Assembly (NCBI GenBank): GCA_017530965.1
Contig: JAFXLS010000002.1
Location: 1-38,814, forward strand
Reading direction: 5' to 3'
Length of the DNA: 38,814 bases
DNA from: Fibrobacter sp.
GTDB lineage: Bacteria > Fibrobacterota > Fibrobacteria > Fibrobacterales > Fibrobacteraceae
The translations under genes were made by a program, and so were the position numbers. Positions 13,201 through 17,900 of the stretch are shown piece after piece. The notes beneath the pieces were generated by a model. The model did no database searches. It was not told the origin of the DNA and saw only the letters and a list, made by a program, of their open reading frames with translations. Position 1 is the first letter of the stretch; each line of letters opens with the position of its first letter.

Positions 13201-15606
13201 CTGTATTCGAACTATGTTGTCTTTGATGTGGGGGCAAATATAGCCTCTGACCGCATTGTCATCAGGGTCGAAGACGGTATTCAGGATCCGAACTATAATG
13301 GAAAGGATATTCCGGGTATCGCTGCTATCCAAATTAAGGGTGTCCACCATAAACAGGATGTTGCTGCTACAACCAATATTGATTTTGGTGGTAGAGATGT
13401 GATTCATTCCGGTCGTGGCGATGACATTGTCGCTGGCGGAACAGATGCCGATACCATTGAAACATTTGGTGATGACCACCGCGGTATTGACGACAACGAC
13501 ATTGTGTTCGGTGACAACGCAAAGATGGTGTTTGTTGATCGTGATAACAACGTTGAAACTGCCTCTATGATTTCTTCGGCAGAATCTATTGCAGTGAAGA
13601 ATCTGGGGGTGAGCTACAATGATGTTATCGATACTGGCGACGGTAATGATACCATTGTGGGTGGTGTTGGCCAAGACACAATTCATTCTGGCGCAACGGC
13701 GGCTGCCGAAGACATGCAAAACGGCGTAAAGGCCCTATCGATTAATTTCACTCGCGATGACGCTGACGATTCTATGAAGATTCGTGAGGCAACATACGAA
13801 ACTAAAATTGTCGAGGGTGAGGTTAAATTTGTCTATGATGGCCATGGTAAGAAAGTTATCAAGACAAGTGGAGAAACTGCAGGTGTTGTTGCCGATAACG
13901 ATTGGCACAATATGTATGTGAAGAACCGCGAATTGCATGAATTTGCCGACTACTCGTCGCACACGGTTGACGGTGTCGATGTCGCGATTTCTTCTTATGG
14001 AAATCCTTGGCAGGAATATTGGGCCGATAATGCATCGATGACAAATAACATTAGTGATGAACTGGATGGTGATACTTCGAATTCTAAGCTTTATCACAAT
14101 TACTTGGCTGCCCAGAAACAAGAAGAAATCAAGCTGACTCTTGATCATTTGGATACATTCCGCTCGCATAATGGACTTAAAAGTGGAGCGTACTGCGACC
14201 TGTATGTGTACCTTGGTGGAGACAACAACGATGTACATATATATGACCATATTTATGATATTTCGTTGACTTGGTATGATAAATCTGGTAATAAATGTAA
14301 AACAGAACATCGCTTCTTGAATGACTGGACCGGCTATAATTTCGATGGTGATTATAAGGAGGCTTATTGCACATCCTATACAGAAGCCGTTGATATGCTG
14401 CATAAGGATTCCGCAGTTTGTGTACGAATCATTGGCAACTATGTCGTGTTCCACAATATTTCTGTCGATAAGGTTGATGTCCGAATCAAGAATGTCTACA
14501 CCCATACTCGCGGAAATCAGAATCCTAACGAAAATGGCGAACAGAATCCGAAGAACTTGCCGTTGATCAATGCGGTTCAGATTGTGGCTGGATCTGGCAA
14601 GGAAGATGCGGCTATCGGTGGCGACCATGACAAGGATCTTGTCTTTGGCGATGATGCCAAGCTTACCTTCGATATCGATGTTCCGTATGCTGTAGATGAA
14701 AAAATGGCAGATTACAAGAACCGGGTTGTCGAAGCCGAGTCGGTGGCTATTGCGGATAATGTCGTTAAAAAGCTGAGTACGGATGATATTATTGATACCG
14801 GCAAGGATCGCGATGTCGTTGTTGGTGGCGAAGGCTCCGATAACATAACGACTGGCTCTGGCGACGATATTGCTATTGGCGGTAGCGCGAACTTGATGGT
14901 TGAACATAACAACCCGCTTGGCGTGTTTACTCCCAGCGTAGAAATTGTGCTTGATCAGCATACTATCGATACAAACAATCATCAGGGGTATTTGGATCAC
15001 CATTGCAATAACCCCCAAGAAGCTGAACAGGCCGTTCGGGATTTCCAGGGCTTGCTTGATCAGGGACAAATCAAGGGTATTCAGATTATCGACAATAAGA
15101 ATGATAGGTTGAATACATTCGATTTGGGTGAAGAACGTGACCTGCAATCTACTGGTTCCAACGATCCTAGCGAATTGGTTAATCAGAACGATGACGAAGA
15201 ACAAAACGGTAACCAAGGTTCCGAGAATCCCGTTATAAATGAAGATGATCAAATTGATTACGATAAAACGGTTATTTCTCCAGTGGCATGCGCTCAATTG
15301 AATCTTGTTGCAAATGAAAAAGTCAAGCTTGTTCTTGAAAGTTATCCCAAGTCTGATGACTACACACCGAATTTGTGGGTGTTCGTCTCGCCTCAAGTTC
15401 CGGGCCAGTCGTTTGAAGATGTTTGTATAGAACTTTACTCGGATGGGAAACTGTTCAGTTATGACATTGAAGGTGGCTTCTGGAAATCTCAAGATGTGCC
15501 TGATCACATTGACGGAGACCCCACTTTCAAAGACGGTAACTGCGTTGTCTATGTATCCAGTAAGGTGAATACGAACGTGACTGTTCAGGTTGCAGAAGGG
15601 GGCTAA
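1213..15606 (+). CDS. Giant LEPR-motif RTX-repeat protein
   Basis: A 4,797-residue protein, probably secreted. I chose ATG 1213 over the in-frame TTG at 1201 because GGGAG at 1203-1207 sits 5 nt before it. The N-terminus is basic (KKNNKKNSTRKS) with no hydrophobic signal peptide, then S-LEPRLMMDAAA at residues 19-30. This matches the LEPR-XLL motif found near the start of very large repetitive proteins. Residues 30-2100 show no obvious RTX repeats; an EF-hand-like loop lies at 1971-1982. RTX nonapeptides (GGxGxD type) fill about 2130-2840. A region resembling a Calx-beta domain follows (about 2853-3010), then a repeat-free stretch with a Ser/Asp-rich patch near 3460-3500. Further RTX blocks alternate with two large beta-rich segments (about 3520-4560). 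No T9SS, PEP-CTERM or LPXTG signal is seen at the C-terminus. The next two genes are likely its export machinery. Function is probably adhesin-like, unproven. Confidence 0.9.
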   Translation: MSKKNNKKNSTRKSYKIESLEPRLMMDAAASQWLEEIDSIALSNTAATALGDNNFYSRANWDSKGDVTGLYLQDEDSGEVETVSKADFIDAVKDKTKGSIKASDTINIIKKNLKQAVENANGGKTPSKDSDGNWLNDNVLSAQDILNAFVQETDEDCSLSVEAVGNQISVMISDFGLGISPDKFGSYIANLGESYNLESEYDFRGVNQRIQCSLNLDGSKLTDNGLVASRYATALFDENPEAETKYGVLGLIADQGQPEVDLYEGTFVRVTNATSAIEYGDGILGVFDYALKDANTFNSGLSTNLNLTILESGMYWNNPVVAGFGEISMGKILCKLQDLSSKLAEIQSEMTQSKSIKGVDFGGVLAQNANSLLNLTAMLEGVLNSSPKTVQELILALNGSKYKSAPVAASVDANGNLVIPFHLHLNESNNVVGKKDDGSDLFSNLFDVAISKKNLSDLFGLEVLINDSVKIESKATLDFSLIVPLRDVSVAGVENSLEEIGVLEDDAASPEDDTVNQIASVVYGNVAIGGNDIGYDRVTADSNKKNFIDEIEAYLTNSGKSTVSVLSLLGDSNYVIYVDDTSVNFIPSGLSGELANVSWKTGFCFLYPSYVHKIAYGSKEYRIGTIRDFESVLNSLFAQYSEFDGASALRVGEDVVVFCNSSQKEYLKKIVLNEDYYLPVGLEKNFFVSKEFSPEKYSNAFDVTIKDEKGVEIEKVIFEEGLFNGITSVGDIVTTFHNRISISDLMIESYGRKLRFCSAKGYTVVFSDDDVARWLGFSSKEVSLSASGKTDCMEVKLENETTPISIKLPGLTKNSKIEEILDAIVLQCNGKIVRNGLYLVGVDGHKIESIKDVNGFSIASQLGLTGSIDTGKKNFKVDATLTESAQIKKDSSSVARFDALTLSITNFVKEGNVDVSGQYGVFGVDVVGDLTDASCESKFNLNMDNEEGQFDSLEKLSSVNQYNAKSETSLSVNLKKDLAENSETNLGFYKTSLSEKGSLSLRYSENGSLDSAEVTFGPKFVTINSLYTSVREVLTKKLMSYLFGDSSSDEESPSHSFLCDIDLPLQGKNALEIMGLRSKITEMAKCLEQGQFKTVQELSAYFKDNLGVSFLFSLTENGIGIDIEWTKVVEGQATELGGMNFGIEGFNLGGSLEAYQNVNLKFTAHIDYKYDLENKKYVAVLDVTDEKPTVIGTVNLWADNIVTDMNICVLEKGASKQLLVQVGANQQAKSWLSMFATVSSDSVDVSIGGELYVFRYGIDAGKITIGSANSGGFDDLSFDTAVTYSSSKLPNSVAVWNGDTGVCKSSDSVKTGDIVVNLTHVTEKLREVFLYEKLRQVADGLSDTVRRVQSNLNGVLLKKTVRNIPLIGDSIVNAADSLTGLYTQLVEPFRNYVYKSEGLTAQAVSEKLYMLLKGSLEDLGEPSASGVQWAGETFKRYYKGIQFSESNDRACWRMRLKGSYELEKNGDFDIGFSGLGLKAEGGVKIELEWFLDIGFGVSLKDGAFLLLSNGYVDKNNKVPEFEETSDGWHLGDDFRLKIKVMPQASEINGKLGFLSMKGILQDQHGFDLKLGLDLNDGQNNENESKYDDQGSDKDADKLINFTGLKSGLSTEANLEGDIDLGIKLILGIGGNTDVPHIDANFNVEWHSTMGDGFGTLDKVGFSNIVFDCGAFVDKTVGSVVKNINRVLDPVRPLIDFLQAEIPVLNKLPACPIRITVLDLIKKYGESKGMKLGFLDDIVAMDSVLRDLRQVLTNGLSIGNWIVYDKKFDEDSNKIGLQYLNGMVSNVSEFLQNDEVKNAFSIGSVSKFIKKNGSGWDESSSESVTFKTNLDDGKWKIPLLDTRKARSNVMALMMGGDVDLIKFDMSPLEFNFDWRKSFAIVGPLFADIGFNFGVNIDLCFGYDSYGLRKWVNSGCKDYGQLLNGFYIDDLDENGKDAAEVVFHSGIVAGASVCGRAGINVGLNFNINMDFIDPNCDGKIRLGELADMASFNPLDMFDLSATIEAEAFAYLDLVFYRKEWTLWSSGAFELFNTAKKSNDAILAKKIDNQGLFVCAGEYAEYQLNGNLTDGEDIVVVNVVDENHVKVTVNDISNDSEYEVTTGADGRRALYIYGGKCNDRITVHCADNVNAAFDVIVYGGEGNDEIDLSGLALANGFYTVLVGGSGGDTIKGASGHGALNIIFGEEGVYRVDEDSDKKRRIVVEGIPTESGADTNTIYGGDAVNVVMGGVGKDVINGGNFLNYLFGDFGRWKGLVDFSEDVDKAWLKDVKYDRFDLYDEGGVDTIIGGQGLDFIFAGAGADRVNGMAGNDVIFGGQGNDILYGGSGSDQINGDDGVDIIFGDSPADKDMIIAKKDGTAGVLPYGYVSRELTNNGTDEEVKLSKLSGDIGVEANVECGNDIIDGGNGSDVIFGDDGSNEGNGGIDSIKGGSGNDFIDGDGGNDTIDGGSGDDVIYGGLGADTLDGGADNDIVFGDNGWADFNSPNPSSSNWFNSGKDDVSGKDDVSDIFGDTIKAFSKNFGVQQDTALSNKDGGNDKIIAGSGHDIVDGQDGNDSYQVNFMGGYNNAYTNIIESGDDAEDSLNVNATIKDDKILIRASDNNLGLIALLPDDADKTKLERINFWKVNGREFSGLENVSVNAGAGNDKIAVDGTLSTLSIDAGAGDDTINIGQLFETKRDSDAKVKPLDRFDGSSIETTQGFLSEGPSHATSVVGGAGKDTFNVLHTNAAISLSGGTGNDSFNIASYTGIDKNGKTYSVENGPVTVIGGAGTDTTSINGTEADDTFVFTNGTVYSSNVDLQSVGIENYNVAGGAGDDSFYVLDTKDDSVINIYGNDGNDSFYNGGDQIGDDEVEKKIVIRNEAAEEASQTAQNIEILFTDDKGNSLEDLSFTLNEDDKQIVGYGIKLSKAPKDGEVVRLTVFVPKVSEENHQRGDCGVYFVENGCYSTSLTFEFNKLNYSDIQYVNLVAFKDSLREGNDYFALLHNVVVSPGSDKDVSKVNTCRNMMVYFEEEKLVANKSRTVEVRNEFTVTEQYVVTGFEQSDSDGLNFVIKGLQSLPDLSKIQVWLSNPSLNGNVHTAIEDNGLKLSWNKDVLPVGTVIYYNYGQISSVLWNDQNKNTSGIVLEDQSVAQMKYNVESSEDVYVIAIPVENYVVKINESNPEFSTVYDNSKLTISKKSDELSSEVFNQGGQIRYWTTSEIKNKTEIALGNKQNYGFDNVVYIPDEESSSTEEYSYMVAQSGCAGYYVIENETIKFFDTDGNQKSLSGKVAYRTVGFFDARSDCSSIEIECSLYVNKEIEIQFYTDYTITPERNNDNPNGYYYQKAGNQIVICSNSTGKPITLSGNSAMYGDLASVVYDVERSNVPFGKTPDSITINNNTIENIKGNLFEDGAGLFGNFANSPLMLRYKKIDADGDEKAETNECVCSGQIADRKKREDIVKATNVDESKSVDRIFVNNMDNNRDSVSSMSLLSDSESDDSLNSDSGYADSKDALVESDKHSILLAHADTIDSESNETCGRNISFGNMEYGEINLGTGEDTVDISKSIYREDGFQTFTVVNSGKGIDTVNVNSYKDGSDDQLVINAGEGDDHVFATNKNVKKKGLIVFGGLGDDEIEIKSESSVVFGDRGQVLYHDAEGNVVTRLGDDKTGTFIGKENGVARNAGGSDYATGKKKGDEAYYQTDGTRYGASIARTVTEEQGGNDTITLGGGRNVVFGGENKNEVIDKDEKLVVSKYGIDNITTGNGDDFILGDNGYTTFQGRSDVAKGLDMENVPTIYEESTISFNFQGDAQNGFEANDSVGAPGYESKNWVNIKGSLASTYGNDDSEIVRFDNGTRASAISLSYNGNEDLRFSSSDNAINLQTYNHWLSNRDQDNAAKLMNSGLMSTAPNNQNGNKVNVAIDGLAQYYESYKVVVYLDLPDANSWEHQSVRIVSLFIDGKREQAYYVNDPAPENFKGSFENHAVRAILNSDGSIKGVKRIKDKDGVEVETVEPIDDEFGRAMLYSNYVVFDVGANIASDRIVIRVEDGIQDPNYNGKDIPGIAAIQIKGVHHKQDVAATTNIDFGGRDVIHSGRGDDIVAGGTDADTIETFGDDHRGIDDNDIVFGDNAKMVFVDRDNNVETASMISSAESIAVKNLGVSYNDVIDTGDGNDTIVGGVGQDTIHSGATAAAEDMQNGVKALSINFTRDDADDSMKIREATYETKIVEGEVKFVYDGHGKKVIKTSGETAGVVADNDWHNMYVKNRELHEFADYSSHTVDGVDVAISSYGNPWQEYWADNASMTNNISDELDGDTSNSKLYHNYLAAQKQEEIKLTLDHLDTFRSHNGLKSGAYCDLYVYLGGDNNDVHIYDHIYDISLTWYDKSGNKCKTEHRFLNDWTGYNFDGDYKEAYCTSYTEAVDMLHKDSAVCVRIIGNYVVFHNISVDKVDVRIKNVYTHTRGNQNPNENGEQNPKNLPLINAVQIVAGSGKEDAAIGGDHDKDLVFGDDAKLTFDIDVPYAVDEKMADYKNRVVEAESVAIADNVVKKLSTDDIIDTGKDRDVVVGGEGSDNITTGSGDDIAIGGSANLMVEHNNPLGVFTPSVEIVLDQHTIDTNNHQGYLDHHCNNPQEAEQAVRDFQGLLDQGQIKGIQIIDNKNDRLNTFDLGEERDLQSTGSNDPSELVNQNDDEEQNGNQGSENPVINEDDQIDYDKTVISPVACAQLNLVANEKVKLVLESYPKSDDYTPNLWVFVSPQVPGQSFEDVCIELYSDGKLFSYDIEGGFWKSQDVPDHIDGDPTFKDGNCVVYVSSKVNTNVTVQVAEGG
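7123..7158 (+). other. EF-hand-like calcium loop in giant protein
   Basis: Residues 1971-1982 read DPNCDGKIRLGE, a 12-residue EF-hand or dockerin-type loop: acidic or amide residues at positions 1, 3 and 5, glycine at 6, isoleucine at 8 and glutamate at 12. Only one clear loop is present, about 150 residues ahead of the first RTX block. This fits a calcium-binding role but does not prove it. Confidence 0.5.
7600..9730 (+). repeat. First RTX nonapeptide region
   Basis: Repeated GGxGxDxUx-type units, for example YGGEGNDEID, GGNGSDVIFG, GGSGNDFIDG, GGSGDDVIYG, GGLGADTLDG and GGADNDIVFG, densest at 8390-8640 and recurring more sparsely to 9730. Such units bind Ca2+ and fold into parallel beta-rolls, typically after export into a calcium-rich outside. 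At DNA level the copies are degenerate, so they are old. Confidence 0.9.
8680..8715 (+). repeat. Perfect 18-bp tandem duplication inside giant gene
   Basis: Two identical 18-bp units encode S-G-K-D-D-V twice in frame. The perfect identity suggests a recent slippage duplication within an otherwise diverged repeat region. Confidence 0.85.
11776..14890 (+). repeat. Second, interrupted RTX region
   Basis: RTX-like clusters at about 11776-12456 (NLGTGEDTVD, GGLGDDEIE, TGNGDDFILGDNG), 13387-13690 (SGRGDDIVAGG, TGDGNDTIVGG) and 14590-14887 (IGGDHDKDLVFGDD, TGSGDDIAIGG). They are separated by two large non-repetitive beta-rich segments at about 12530-13360 and 13730-14580. Each cluster carries a VFGD(N/D)AK-type turn followed by an AES(V/I)A segment, pointing to a longer-period unit. 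Confidence 0.8.
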
Positions 15607-15615
15607 TCGAAACCC

Positions 15616-17784
15616 ATGATTCTCGATCAACAGCGCAAGATCTTCCACGAATCCTGGTACCGCCTTTCGGAGAGCAAGATTGCTCTCCGGGCGAGTGTCC
15701 GGATCCACCGCCAGGTTTACCGGGGTGTGGTGTGGTATGTTCTTTATGAACCGTTTACCAATAAGTTTTACCGCTTGCCCCAGGGGGCGTACGAATTTGT
15801 TTCGCGCCTCAGCGTAAACAAGACGGTAGGCGAGGTGTGGAACGGTATGCTGAATTCTGCAACGGGTGAAATCCCGGGGCAGGGCGAAGTCATAGAGATG
15901 CTTGCGCAGTTGTATCAGTCGAACATGCTCATGTACGACGGAATCGAAGATGGCGCAAAGCTGTTCGAACGAAACAAGAAGCAGAACCGCAAAAAGGTAA
16001 AGGCGTCGCTCTTGAACATCTTCTTTTTGAAGGTGCCCTTGGTCGATCCCGATGCCCTTTTGAATAAGTTGCGCTGGCTGATCGCTTGCCTTATCAGCAA
16101 GCCCTTTGCCTTGGTGTGGCTTTTGACGGTGATTGTGGCTGCCAAGTACGGTGTCGAAAATTTTGACGCCCTCAAGGACAGCGCGCAGGGCTTTTTGTCT
16201 CCGTCTAACATTGGCTGGGTTTACGTGTGTACGGTATTCGTCAAGCTTTTGCACGAATTCGGGCACGCGAGTGTTGTCAAGCGTTACGGTGGCGAGGTGC
16301 ATACGCTAGGCGTCATGTTCATGCTGCTTGTTCCGCTTCCGTATGTAGATGCCACGGCTAGCTGGTCGTTCCGAAAAAAATCGAGACGTATCCTGGTGGG
16401 TGCCGCGGGCATGCTCACGGAATTTCTTATTGCATCGATTGCCCTGATTTTATGGGCGAATTTGGGTGGTGGTATTTTAAAGAACCTTGCGTACAACGTC
16501 ATTATCATGGCGTCTGTATCGACGGTGCTTTTTAACATTAACCCCTTGATGCGCTTTGACGGTTATTATATGCTCACGGACTTGCTGGATATGCCCAATT
16601 TGCAGCAACGCTCCGTTCAGCATTTAAAGTATTTGTTGGAACGCTATATCTTCTTTAAGCGCGATGCCGAACCGGTTGCCGAAACTTGGTGCGAAAGGTT
16701 CGTCTATTTCTTGTACGGCATTTGCAGTTCCGTTTACAGAATTTTCTTGTTTACGGGATTCATTGTGGCAATCTCGCAGCATTACCTGTTGCTTTCGTTC
16801 TTTATGGGTATATTGTTGTGCTTGACCATGGTGATTATGCCGGTGGGGCGCTTTCTCAAGTATATCTTTGCAAGCCCGGGGCTTGCCTTGGTGCGTTCGC
16901 GTGCTGTGATTTTGACGGTTCTGTTTTTTGGCAGCGTATTTGCGTTCTTGTTTAACGTGCCTGTACCCGATACCTTCAAGGCACCGGGTGTCATGGAAGC
17001 GCGTACTTATGAGAATGCAATTGTGGGCGAAAGCGGACTTGTCGATCGTATTTACCATTATGCCGACGGCCTGGTGCACAAGGGCGATACGCTCATGCTG
17101 CTCCAGAATCGGGAATTGGAATTCCAGCTCGAAGAAAAGCGGGCCCAGCTGCGCGAGGCAACCCAGTCGTACTACCAGGCGCTTGAAAGTGCTCCCGAAA
17201 ACATGCTGCCGATTGAAAAGCGGATTGGAGCGCTCAAGCAAGAGTTGGAAAAACTCGAAGAAGATCGCAGCAAGCTGGCTGTAATTGCCCCTGTTGGTGG
17301 AATTTGGGACCTTAAGGATTTGGATGATTACAAGGATCGATTTGTACGCCAGGGTGATTCAATCGGGCTGTTGCTCGATACAAGTTCTTTTGATTTTTTG
17401 GCGGTGGTTAGCCAAGAAGAAGTCTCTAGGCTTTTTGCGGGTAAACCGCGGTCGGTGTCGGTGCGTTTGAATGGCGATGCCTTTACCGAAATTCCGGTGG
17501 AAAATGTCATGGCGATTCCTGCTGCAAGTGATCACTTGCCTTCGGCGGCGCTGGGCTGGCTTGCCGGCGGCGAAATCGAGACCCGTATGAACAATGCGCA
17601 AAACGGTGAACAGACGGTGGAGCCGGTTTATATTGTGCGCGCCCAATTGAATGATAGTTTGCTGGCCTCGTTCAAACGCCACGGCCGTACGGGTAAAATT
17701 CGGTTTGATTTGGGCGAAACGCCGCTTGCCATGCAAGGGATTCGCAAAGTGCGTCAGGCTTTGCAAAAGTACTACAGGATGTAA
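15616..17784 (+). CDS. PqqD-like / M50 metalloprotease / HlyD adaptor fusion
   Basis: A 722-residue inner-membrane protein starting 9 nt after the giant gene; the purine-rich GAAGGGGG at 15595-15602 is a rather distant ribosome binding site, so coupling is likely. Residues 20-110 resemble the PqqD winged-helix fold (FYRLPQGAYEFVSRL, TVGEVW). A multi-pass membrane part follows with zinc motif HEFGH (H213, E214, H217) and the site-2-protease motif NPLMRFDG, whose D315 is the expected third ligand. After a last membrane segment (about 430-450), residues 454-722 look like an HlyD or RND-type adaptor: a split lipoyl-like half-motif (GLVHKGDTL), a coiled-coil hairpin (about 490-550) and a beta-rich end. 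Its position between the giant substrate and a SecA-like motor suggests an export role, perhaps including leader recognition and cleavage. The fusion is clear; the role is inferred. Confidence 0.85.
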   Translation: MILDQQRKIFHESWYRLSESKIALRASVRIHRQVYRGVVWYVLYEPFTNKFYRLPQGAYEFVSRLSVNKTVGEVWNGMLNSATGEIPGQGEVIEMLAQLYQSNMLMYDGIEDGAKLFERNKKQNRKKVKASLLNIFFLKVPLVDPDALLNKLRWLIACLISKPFALVWLLTVIVAAKYGVENFDALKDSAQGFLSPSNIGWVYVCTVFVKLLHEFGHASVVKRYGGEVHTLGVMFMLLVPLPYVDATASWSFRKKSRRILVGAAGMLTEFLIASIALILWANLGGGILKNLAYNVIIMASVSTVLFNINPLMRFDGYYMLTDLLDMPNLQQRSVQHLKYLLERYIFFKRDAEPVAETWCERFVYFLYGICSSVYRIFLFTGFIVAISQHYLLLSFFMGILLCLTMVIMPVGRFLKYIFASPGLALVRSRAVILTVLFFGSVFAFLFNVPVPDTFKAPGVMEARTYENAIVGESGLVDRIYHYADGLVHKGDTLMLLQNRELEFQLEEKRAQLREATQSYYQALESAPENMLPIEKRIGALKQELEKLEEDRSKLAVIAPVGGIWDLKDLDDYKDRFVRQGDSIGLLLDTSSFDFLAVVSQEEVSRLFAGKPRSVSVRLNGDAFTEIPVENVMAIPAASDHLPSAALGWLAGGEIETRMNNAQNGEQTVEPVYIVRAQLNDSLLASFKRHGRTGKIRFDLGETPLAMQGIRKVRQALQKYYRM

Positions 17785-17805
17785 TATATGTGTCAATTTG
17801 GCCGT

Positions 17806-17895
17806 GTCATCCTGAGCGTAGTGCGTAGCACGGAGTCGATATACGAAACTTGTCAACTTGTTGACGTAGTTGAGTTAGGTTCGAAGGAGCAGGAT
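17806..17895 (+). repeat. REP-like element between M50-HlyD and SecA-like genes
   Basis: GTCATCCTGAGCG at 17806-17818 is the start of a common REP-type repeat, also present at 21212-21237 in reverse orientation. It runs into GTGC-GTA-GCAC (17821-17831) and then GTCAA-CTTG-TTGAC (17852-17865), both able to form small hairpins. The right end supplies the AAGGAG/AGGA that precedes the SecA-like start. It fills nearly the whole 116-bp gap, which holds no gene. Confidence 0.65.
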
Positions 17896-17900
17896 CTATT

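Noticed and set aside
11728..13719. Antisense open frame of 663 residues inside the giant gene
   Set aside because: It mirrors the RTX repeats of the sense strand; the repeated Ile/Val/His-rich pattern is a reverse-complement artefact.
13735..16302. Antisense open frame of 855 residues across the giant gene end and the M50-HlyD gene start
   Set aside because: It spans two well-supported genes on the other strand, has no recognisable domain and has the low-complexity look of a codon-bias shadow.
15600..17784. Classical type I secretion operon
   Set aside because: No ABC ATPase or TolC-like gene is present; the HlyD-like part is fused to an M50 protease and the nearby ATPase is SecA-like.
17785..17900. 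tRNA or small RNA gene in the gap before the SecA-like gene
   Set aside because: No cloverleaf or TPsiC-like motif; the content is explained by a REP-like repeat.
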